Source of the DNA: an uncultured Clostridia bacterium
Lineage (GTDB): Bacteria; Bacillota; Clostridia; Peptostreptococcales; Anaerovoracaceae
Assembly: GCA_934255435.1 (NCBI GenBank)
Contig: CAKQNZ010000022.1
Coordinates: forward strand, 1 to 19,189
Reading direction: 5' to 3'
DNA: 19,189 bases
The position numbers were made by a program, and so were the translations under genes. The notes under the pieces were generated by a model. That model did no database searches and had not been told where the DNA came from. It was given only the letters and a program-made list of their open reading frames with translations. Shown piece after piece: positions 1 to 5,483 of the stretch (position 1 is its first letter; each line of letters begins with the position of its first letter).

Positions 1-2
1 AA

Positions 3-44
3 GTGGCTGAAGAAAAGAAAAATCAGATCAAAGAAAAACTTTGA
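3..44 (+). CDS. Possible 3' end of an upstream gene (partial)
   Basis: Reading from base 3, thirteen sense codons run to a TGA at 42-44 and give a highly charged tail (VAEEKKNQIKEKL) that would suit the C-terminal helix of a longer protein. The stop lies inside a strong hairpin that precedes a U-tract terminator, the usual arrangement at a gene end. The gene begins outside the window, so neither family nor frame can be confirmed; another frame stays open to about 84. Confidence 0.3.
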   Translation: MAEEKKNQIKEKL

Positions 45-48
45 TCTG
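24..48 (+). other. 10-bp perfect inverted repeat (hairpin)
   Basis: CAGATCAAAG at 24-33 pairs perfectly with CTTTGATCTG at 39-48 around a five-A loop. No T-run follows directly, but a second GC-rich hairpin with a T-run begins 6 nt later. The two probably act together as a double-hairpin 3' end for the gene to the left. Confidence 0.6.
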
Positions 49-53
49 CACAA

Positions 54-75
54 GCGCGGCGTAGCCGCTTTTTTT
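54..75 (+). terminator. Intrinsic terminator of the upstream gene
   Basis: GCGGC (56-60) pairs with GCCGC (64-68) around GTA and is followed at once by seven Ts (69-75). This is a canonical rho-independent terminator and separates the gene on the left from the NCS1 permease operon. Confidence 0.75.
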
Positions 76-91
76 ATAGGATGACTTTACG

Positions 92-120
92 ATGACAAAG
101 TGGAAGAAAAAGTATAAAAT
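92..120 (+). promoter_or_regulatory. Sigma-A-type promoter of the permease operon
   Basis: ATGACA (92-97, 5 of 6 to TTGACA) and TAAAAT (115-120, 5 of 6 to TATAAT) are 17 bp apart. They lie between the preceding terminator and the permease start, predicting transcription from about 127 and a leader of roughly 40 nt. TATAAA at 113-118 is an overlapping alternative -10. Confidence 0.55.
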
Positions 121-165
121 GCTGTGCATAAGAATTAGCAGGATCATGAAAAACGGAGGTAAATG

Positions 166-1464
166 ATGTCGGAAGAAAAAAATAATTTAGCATATAATGA
201 CAGTGATAATGCGATTCATCGTGTGCCAGACAATCAGAGAAAAGGGTTCATATCGATTGCAGCAGTAGCCGCAGGCTTCTGCATATGCATGTCAGGGCTG
301 TATACGGGAGCCGCGATTGCTTTTGGGCTGTCATTTAAAAACGCAATTATCGCAGCTGTAATAGGAAATGTGATTTTGAGTTTGTATGGTGGTGCGATCG
401 GTGCTGCAGGAGCAAAAGAAGGTGTTGCATCAGCGATGCTTTCAAGACATAGTTTCGGTATGCAGGGATCGAAATTCGTCGGTGTGCTGCTTGCAGTGGT
501 AATGCTCGGATGGTTTGCTGTACAGGTCGGATTTTTTGGAACAACGATGCAGGCTTTGTTCCCGGGCGGCGGCTTTATTACATCGCGTTATGTTGCAGCA
601 GCCTGGGGCGGGATACTGATGATGTTCACAGCATATTACGGGTATAAAGGTCTTAATATACTGAGTTATATAGCAGTTCCGGCTGTGGGGATACTTGCAG
701 TTATCGGAATGGTGTTCGCAGTGAAAGGTGCAGGTGGTATCGAGATCCTTGCTGATGTGGTTCCCCGTGAACCTATGACGGTAGGAGCCGCAATAGTAGC
801 TGTCGTTGGTTCGTTCGCAGGTGGTGCATCTGCACAGGCTGATATCACACGTTATGCCAGGACTCCCGGGGTGGCCTGGGGCGGAACGGTATTCGGTTAT
901 CTGATAGCCAACTCGTTTATCGTGCTTGCAGGTTATGTCGTTACTGTTGCGACAGGAGAGGCTGAACTTCCTGTTGCGTTCATTGCAATGGGAATGGGTG
1001 CAGCCGCATTGATCATACTGATACTTGCACAGTGGACGACCAATGACAATAATCTTTACACCGCCAGTCTGGGACTTGCCAATGCGATACCTGTATCCAA
1101 GAAGAAACTGGTGGTCATCACCGGTATATTAGCTACGATCGTTGGTGCAATGGGACTTGCAGATTACTTCGTGACATGGTTGTCGATCCTCGGTGTAGGA
1201 ATCCCTCCTGTTGCAGGTGTAGTGATCTGTGACTACTATTTCCTTAAAAGCAGGCAGTATGAATATGGCACAGGAACGAAGTACTGTCAGGTCAATATCT
1301 GGGCCTTCGCTGCTCTCGCAGTGGCTGCAGTGATCGGGTTCACGGTAAATTGGGGGATCGCATCTATAAACTCACTGGTGGTTGCAATGGTACTGTATTT
1401 CATATTCATGAAGGCTTTCGGATTGAGGGGAATAGGTATCATTGGTGAAAATATAGAAAAATAA
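166..1464 (+). CDS. NCS1-family (cytosine permease-like) transporter
   Basis: A 432-residue polytopic membrane protein of the nucleobase:cation symporter-1 family, the group containing cytosine permease CodB and hydantoin, allantoin and vitamin permeases. It should import a small N-containing substrate with H+ or Na+. After a hydrophilic N-terminus of about 35 residues, Gly/Ala-rich hydrophobic segments consistent with about 12 helices run to the end, and length is typical of CodB-like members. Two ATGs occur in tandem at 163 and 166; GGAGGT at 155-160 lies 2 nt from the first and 5 nt from the second, so the second is preferred. It is first in a co-directional array with a NicX-like enzyme 29 nt downstream, suggesting that it brings in that enzyme's substrate. 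The family call is firm. The substrate is unknown: cytosine itself is unlikely because no deaminase or other pyrimidine gene is nearby. Confidence 0.85.
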   Translation: MSEEKNNLAYNDSDNAIHRVPDNQRKGFISIAAVAAGFCICMSGLYTGAAIAFGLSFKNAIIAAVIGNVILSLYGGAIGAAGAKEGVASAMLSRHSFGMQGSKFVGVLLAVVMLGWFAVQVGFFGTTMQALFPGGGFITSRYVAAAWGGILMMFTAYYGYKGLNILSYIAVPAVGILAVIGMVFAVKGAGGIEILADVVPREPMTVGAAIVAVVGSFAGGASAQADITRYARTPGVAWGGTVFGYLIANSFIVLAGYVVTVATGEAELPVAFIAMGMGAAALIILILAQWTTNDNNLYTASLGLANAIPVSKKKLVVITGILATIVGAMGLADYFVTWLSILGVGIPPVAGVVICDYYFLKSRQYEYGTGTKYCQVNIWAFAALAVAAVIGFTVNWGIASINSLVVAMVLYFIFMKAFGLRGIGIIGENIEK

Positions 1465-1493
1465 TTTAAAGGAATCAGAAAGAAGGGAATTTT

Positions 1494-2540
1494 ATGCCTA
1501 GATACAGAGACTTAGAATTAGCAAATGCATGTTACAAATTAATGCATGACCTGGTACAGGTGAAAAAAGGTGAAAGTGTACTGATCACAACAGACACGAA
1601 ACCGGATTTTGGTATCATAGAGGAGATGGCCAAAGCAGCAGAACTTCTCGGTGCAAAAACAATGATAGCATATCATTCAACCCCGAAGGGATATGGTGCA
1701 CTGACGATGCCATACCTTCCGGATCCACTCAAAGCATGTGTTGATCAGACAGATGTATGGGTCGAAATGAATGACCAGTGGCTGCTGTACTCGCCGATCT
1801 GGGATAAGGCAGTCACAAATGGCAGAACGAGACAGGTAATGCTGGGAGGCCTTGCAGTGGATCAGTTCGTGCGCTGCATAGGAGAGGTGGATCTTGAAGC
1901 ACAGTTGAAATTCCAGGATAAACTTGCAGGCATGACAAAGGCAGCCAGACATATGAGGATCACAAATGCAGCAGGAACAGATATTGAGTTTGATAATGAT
2001 CCGGACAGACCAGTCACGAATGAGGGGGATTACAGTCTGCCGGGCGGACATTTCCTCATCGGTCAGATAGGCTGGGCGCCAAAAGAAGAAACTATCAATG
2101 GTGTGATAGCCTTCGACGGAACGATTTCAGGTGGAGGAGATGCTGAACTTGGATTCCTGGAAGAACCAGTGAAGTATATTGTTGAGAAAGGCAGGATCCA
2201 GGATATCGTCGGCGGATGGCAGGCAGAAAAATTAAAAGCATATTATGCACAGCTGGGGGATCCTAACATGTATATAGCAGCACATATATGTTATGGTATC
2301 AATCCGAATGCACAGCTTGAAGGATGTACGACAGAAGATGAGCGTATATGGGGAAGCACACAGTGGGGATTCGGTCACCAGGGATCCTGCTACTCAGGAG
2401 GTGCTCCTAGAAATGCGGTGAGCCACATCGACGGTATCTGTAAAGACTGTACGATCTATCTTGATGGAGAGATGATACTTGAAAACGGTAAATACATACA
2501 TCCGGAACTGGCAGAACTTGCAGCTAAGTTAGGAAAGTAA
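1494..2540 (+). CDS. NicX/M29-like metalloenzyme
   Basis: A 348-residue protein of the superfamily that joins 2,5-dihydroxypyridine dioxygenase NicX (about 350 residues) and M29 aminopeptidases (about 410 residues). Its length and C-terminal layout are nearer NicX. The metal-ligand motifs are visible: H264 in AHICYGINPNAQ, and H311 and D313 in the HID motif followed by KDCTIYLDGE. From memory, the P. putida NicX iron ligands are H265, H318 and D320, which matches closely. No signal peptide or membrane segment, so cytoplasmic. AAGGG upstream supports the ATG used. Its position directly after the permease suggests action on the imported compound. In an anaerobe, O2-dependent ring cleavage is doubtful, so a hydrolase or other metal-dependent role is equally possible. 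Automated pipelines often call such proteins leucyl aminopeptidase. Superfamily is confident, reaction unknown. Confidence 0.75.
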   Translation: MPRYRDLELANACYKLMHDLVQVKKGESVLITTDTKPDFGIIEEMAKAAELLGAKTMIAYHSTPKGYGALTMPYLPDPLKACVDQTDVWVEMNDQWLLYSPIWDKAVTNGRTRQVMLGGLAVDQFVRCIGEVDLEAQLKFQDKLAGMTKAARHMRITNAAGTDIEFDNDPDRPVTNEGDYSLPGGHFLIGQIGWAPKEETINGVIAFDGTISGGGDAELGFLEEPVKYIVEKGRIQDIVGGWQAEKLKAYYAQLGDPNMYIAAHICYGINPNAQLEGCTTEDERIWGSTQWGFGHQGSCYSGGAPRNAVSHIDGICKDCTIYLDGEMILENGKYIHPELAELAAKLGK

Positions 2541-2549
2541 ACAAATATC

Positions 2550-2584
2550 AAAAGAAACTCTCTGTTTACAGAGAGTTTCTTTTT
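2550..2584 (+). terminator. Strong intra-cluster intrinsic terminator
   Basis: A 15-bp perfect stem (2550-2564 with 2569-2583) and a TTTA loop ends in a run of Ts. It lies 10 nt after the NicX-like gene and just before the AGGGAGGA ribosome binding site (2586-2593) of the next gene. With no convincing promoter in the short gap, the downstream pair is probably expressed by read-through at a lower level. Confidence 0.85.
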
Positions 2585-2602
2585 CAGGGAGGATATATTT
2601 AT

Positions 2603-3235
2603 ATGAAGAAGATAAAAATATGTGCGGATCCGTTCCCACCGTACCAGTATATAAATGATAATGGTGAAGCGGAAGGTCTGGATCACGAATTGATAAATGC
2701 TGTATTTAATGATGCGGGATATAGCATGGATATAAAAATCGCACCGTGGAATGAAGTGATAGATGCTTTTGAAAAAAAAGAATATGATGCATTATTTCAG
2801 GTTCAGGATACTCCGGAAAGAAGAAAAAAATATTTCTTGTCGTATAAACTGAGGGATGCAGTCACAGATGTTGTAAAGGTGGCTGGTTCTGGAATACAGG
2901 CAGATTCATATGATAAACTGTCAGAATACCGTATCGGACTTATAGATGGCTTTGCAAATGGAGAAGATATCGACAGGCTGCCTGAGAAATGTAAGATTTT
3001 TCATGAAGACACAAGGGAGATGATCGATGCACTGGCAGCTGGAGAAATAGATGTTGCTGTATGTGACAGAGGTGTTGTAGAATATCTGTCGGGTGCGGAT
3101 GAGAAGCTTGTGCCAATAGAGGCTCTTACATACAGGAGGCCCCTGTATGTGATGTTCCATGACAGGGATCTGAGGGACAGCTTCAATGCTTCACTGAAAA
3201 AGCTTGTAAAGAATGAGGAGGATCGGACGGTATGA
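2603..3235 (+). CDS. Cytoplasmic solute-binding-protein-like protein (SBP_bac_3 fold)
   Basis: A 210-residue protein resembling the amino-acid-binding component of ABC importers (family 3). It starts directly with the first beta strand of the fold (KKIKICADPFPPYQYINDNG), continues with the usual GLDHELINAV and DALFQ segments, and covers both lobes at near the mature length. It has no signal peptide, lipobox or transmembrane segment, and no ABC permease or ATPase is adjacent. It is therefore probably an intracellular ligand-binding protein, a use of this fold seen when it is recruited for sensing or chaperoning small molecules. Start: AGGGAGGA 9 nt upstream of ATG. Its stop overlaps the dipeptidase start (ATGA), so the two are translationally coupled and likely share a ligand or product. 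The fold call is good; the role is inference. Confidence 0.7.
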   Translation: MKKIKICADPFPPYQYINDNGEAEGLDHELINAVFNDAGYSMDIKIAPWNEVIDAFEKKEYDALFQVQDTPERRKKYFLSYKLRDAVTDVVKVAGSGIQADSYDKLSEYRIGLIDGFANGEDIDRLPEKCKIFHEDTREMIDALAAGEIDVAVCDRGVVEYLSGADEKLVPIEALTYRRPLYVMFHDRDLRDSFNASLKKLVKNEEDRTV

Positions 3236-4227
3236 TATTTGACGGCCACGGAGATATATGGACAGATGTTACATGCAGGATCACAGAACACGGAGAACGT
3301 GATGTTTTCAGGACCAGGCATCTTGAAAAGTTCAAAAAAGGCGGTGTTAACGGAGGGATCTTTGTCATATGGGCAGATCCGCCTTATGACGAAGAACCGG
3401 TGAAACGATCGGCTCAGATCGTTGAATGCATAAAGCAGGAAATGCAGGATGCCGGTGATATCCTGAATGTCGTGAGGGAGTTCGATGATTTTGAGAAAGG
3501 ATCCCGAAGCGACAGGATAAATGTGGTGATGGGGATGGAAGGACTCAGCCAGATCGGAGAAGACATTGACATGATAGACATGTTCTACGACGAGCATGAT
3601 GTCAGACATGCTATGCTCACCTGGAATGAGACCAATGCTCTTGCGACAGGATGGCCGGGTGATGCGGATCGCGGTCTCACACAGGCAGGACGGGCAGCGG
3701 TGAAGCGGATACAGGATCTTGGCATGGTGATGGATGTGTCTCATCTCAACGACAGATGTTTCCGGGATGTGATATCCCTTGCACAGGCTCCTGTGATAGC
3801 GTCCCATTCCAATACCAGGGCTCTGTGCTCTGCCATGAGGAATCTCACGGATGATATGATCCGTGAGATAGCAAAGACCGGCGGACTCGTGGGAATGAAC
3901 AGTCTCAGAGAGTTCATCGACGACGATCCGGGCAGGCAGAATGTGGAGAGACTTGCGGATCACGCCCTGCACATCGCAGAACTTGTGGGAACGGAATATA
4001 TAGGGCTCGGATATGATTTTGATGATTATCTGGGGACAGAGGCTCTGAGCGCATTCAGCGGCAACACTGACTCTCCCAGCGGAGACGGGATATCCAACGA
4101 AGCTGAAGCAGGGAATCTGCTGGCAGAGCTCAGGAAAAGAGGATTTTCTGAAGCAGACATAGAAAAAGTGGCGTACAGGAATTTTTACAGGGTCTTCAGA
4201 GAATGCTGGAAAAAACAAAGACCGTGA
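3232..4227 (+). CDS. Membrane dipeptidase family (M19) peptidase
   Basis: A 331-residue zinc dipeptidase of the renal-dipeptidase family (M19), which cleaves dipeptides, including those with D- or dehydro residues at the second position. The binuclear site is visible: H6 and D8 in FDGHGD, bridging E103 in GMEGL, H171 in DVSH and H192 in SHSNTR. Spacing between the last two (21) equals that of the human enzyme as I recall it. R196 and the GLGYDFD aspartate are also in place. No signal peptide, so it should act in the cytosol, as most bacterial members do. AGGAGG at 3216-3221 lies 10 nt from the start, which overlaps the preceding stop by 4 nt. Presence after the permease, NicX-like enzyme and binding protein suggests a terminal hydrolysis step for an amino-acid-containing compound. 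No clear own terminator follows before the next promoter. Confidence 0.88.
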   Translation: MIFDGHGDIWTDVTCRITEHGERDVFRTRHLEKFKKGGVNGGIFVIWADPPYDEEPVKRSAQIVECIKQEMQDAGDILNVVREFDDFEKGSRSDRINVVMGMEGLSQIGEDIDMIDMFYDEHDVRHAMLTWNETNALATGWPGDADRGLTQAGRAAVKRIQDLGMVMDVSHLNDRCFRDVISLAQAPVIASHSNTRALCSAMRNLTDDMIREIAKTGGLVGMNSLREFIDDDPGRQNVERLADHALHIAELVGTEYIGLGYDFDDYLGTEALSAFSGNTDSPSGDGISNEAEAGNLLAELRKRGFSEADIEKVAYRNFYRVFRECWKKQRP

Positions 4228-4286
4228 AACATGTATATAAACCGTAGAAAATATAGTATATCAGGGTGTTATAAGAATGTGAATCG

Positions 4287-4295
4287 TGGTACAAT
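4287..4295 (+). promoter_or_regulatory. Extended -10 promoter for the ZIP transporter gene
   Basis: TGGTACAAT matches the extended -10 pattern TGnTATAAT with a single mismatch in the hexamer. There is no good -35 element 17 bp upstream, consistent with an extended -10 promoter. Predicted start of transcription is about 4302, leaving a 90-nt leader before the ZIP start codon. Confidence 0.5.
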
Positions 4296-4301
4296 AGTTA
4301 T

Positions 4302-4333
4302 CGGAGGAAGGCGTCATGTCTCCTCCGGTTTTT
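4302..4333 (+). terminator. Terminator-like hairpin at the start of the ZIP leader
   Basis: CGGAGGA (4302-4308) pairs with TCCTCCG (4321-4327), with possible extension by two weaker pairs, and is followed by TTTTT (4329-4333). It can end transcripts reading through from the dipeptidase gene. Because it also sits at the predicted start of the ZIP transcript, it may serve as a 5' stabilising hairpin or an attenuator. Confidence 0.55.
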
Positions 4334-4394
4334 ATTGTGTTGATGACAGTACCGGACATGTATACGGCACAGATGATTATATAAAGGGTGTACT

Positions 4395-5201
4395 ATGAGC
4401 GATTTTTTAACAGCGTTTTTATTTACAGTCATAGCGGGACTCAGCATGGTGGCAGGCAGCTGCCTTGTTTTCACAGGAAAAGGCACTGACAGGAATTTCA
4501 TGTCGGTGAGTTTCGGATTTTCTGCCGGCGTGATGATATGTCTTTCTGTGATGGACATTTTCCCGGAAGCCTGCGAGCATTTCGAGGCGGCAGGTCATGG
4601 GAACAGCACGGCAGCTGCAGCGGTATCGTTTTTCTGTGGTATAGCTTTCATGGTCATTGTCGGGAAGATAATAAGTTTTTCGGGACACAGCCATGGAGGG
4701 TGCGGTCATGCAGGACACGGCAGCCACAGCGGAGGCTGTGTCGATGACAGCAGGAGACTCATGAGTGCAGGTGTGATGACAGCCGTGACTTTTGCAGCTC
4801 ATAATTTCCCGGAAGGTCTGACTACATTCATTTCAGCACTGCAGGGTGTCAATGTCGCAGTGCCGGTAGTCGTAGCCATAGCCATACACAATATCCCCGC
4901 AGGTATAGCCATCGCAGCACCTATATACAATGTAACAGGCTCCAGACTCAAAGCGCTGAAATACTCGTTCCTTTCAGGGATGGCGGAGCCTGTCGGAGCG
5001 CTGGCAGGCTGGCTGGCACTGATGCCGTTCATGAACGATGCAGTCTTCGGCGTGATGTTTGCAGCTGCAGCAGGTATCATGATATATATTTCCATAGACG
5101 AGCTGCTGCCTTCATCAGCCGAGTACGGCAGTCACCGGCTGTGTATGGGCGGATTCGTGGCAGGCATGGCAGTGATGGCCTTCAGCCTGATACTTCTGTG
5201 A
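4395..5201 (+). CDS. zupT: ZIP-family metal transporter (ZupT-like)
   Basis: A 268-residue inner-membrane metal-ion importer of the ZIP family, expected to take up Zn2+ and perhaps Fe2+ or Mn2+. Eight hydrophobic segments can be drawn. A His/Gly/Cys-rich cytoplasmic loop (residues about 97-115) lies between helices 3 and 4, as usual for ZIPs. Helix 4 has the full HNFPEG motif (H136, N137, E140). Helix 5 reads HNIPAG (H165, N166), so the usual Glu is Ala at 169, which removes one ligand of the binuclear centre known from BbZIP. AAAGGG lies 7-9 nt upstream of the ATG. It is a single-gene unit with its own promoter and leader. The family is certain; metal specificity is not readable. Confidence 0.88.
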   Translation: MSDFLTAFLFTVIAGLSMVAGSCLVFTGKGTDRNFMSVSFGFSAGVMICLSVMDIFPEACEHFEAAGHGNSTAAAAVSFFCGIAFMVIVGKIISFSGHSHGGCGHAGHGSHSGGCVDDSRRLMSAGVMTAVTFAAHNFPEGLTTFISALQGVNVAVPVVVAIAIHNIPAGIAIAAPIYNVTGSRLKALKYSFLSGMAEPVGALAGWLALMPFMNDAVFGVMFAAAAGIMIYISIDELLPSSAEYGSHRLCMGGFVAGMAVMAFSLILL

Positions 5202-5247
5202 TCGCAGGTGATTTATGGCAAAGACAGGCTCGGAGACTGCGGATTTT

Positions 5248-5266
5248 CCCCGGCTTCAGCCGGAGG
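5248..5266 (+). other. GC-rich hairpin in the ZIP-subtilase spacer
   Basis: CCGGC (5250-5254) and GCCGG (5259-5263) form a stem with a TTCA loop, extended past a bulged A by two more C-G pairs. No T-run follows, so it is not an intrinsic terminator by itself. Together with a second small hairpin (TGTTGC 5330-5335 with GCAACA 5342-5347) it makes this gene-free stretch (5202-5483) unusually structured. A 62-codon open frame across it (5215-5403) has no recognisable product. Confidence 0.45.
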
Positions 5267-5354
5267 GGGACTTACTGCTATGCTTTGAGGTCCTTCGGGC
5301 AGAAAGGCAAGAAAGCACATTAAATGCGTTGTTGCACAGCAGCAACATATGTAT

Positions 5355-5396
5355 AAAGAAATCAAAGATTTCGTCTTTCGCACTTTTTTATTTTTT
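5355..5396 (+). terminator. Probable terminator of the ZIP gene
   Basis: GAAATC (5358-5363) pairs with GATTTC (5367-5372), with outer A-T pairs across a bulge, and two T6 runs follow at 5384-5389 and 5391-5396. The gap between stem and first T-run is longer than ideal, so efficiency is uncertain. It lies between the ZIP gene and the subtilase promoter. Confidence 0.5.
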
Positions 5397-5420
5397 CTTG
5401 TAACATTTCCTTATGTAGTT

Positions 5421-5429
5421 TGTTATAAA
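5421..5429 (+). promoter_or_regulatory. Extended -10 promoter of the subtilase gene
   Basis: TGTTATAAA fits TGnTATAAT with one mismatch and lies just after the terminator T-runs. TTGTAA at 5398-5403 is a -35-like element, but its 20-bp spacing is too long. Transcription would begin near 5436, giving a leader of about 48 nt before the preferred start codon. Confidence 0.45.
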
Positions 5430-5483
5430 AGTAGAAGGAGCATGGGAAAATCAGCCAGTAATGTGAAAGGAGGAGGCTGTTAT

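Noticed and set aside
163..1464. Assigning the first transporter as cytosine permease codB.
   Set aside because: NCS1 members share this sequence type but carry many substrates, and no cytosine deaminase or pyrimidine gene is near, so only the family is claimed.
3001..4218. A 405-codon open frame on the minus strand opposite the dipeptidase gene.
   Set aside because: It overlaps a gene with all M19 active-site motifs, gives a Cys/His/Ser/Ile-rich product without domain signature, and has no ribosome binding site. It is a codon-bias shadow.
5215..5403. A 62-codon frame in the spacer before the subtilase.
   Set aside because: It runs through hairpins and the T-runs of a terminator, ends in a Phe-rich tail coded by those T-runs, and resembles no family I recognise.
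5349..5483. An N-terminal extension of the subtilase from an earlier in-frame ATG.
   Set aside because: It would translate the terminator T-runs and promoter and put 45 residues ahead of a standard signal peptide; the ATG at 5484 has a strong ribosome binding site.
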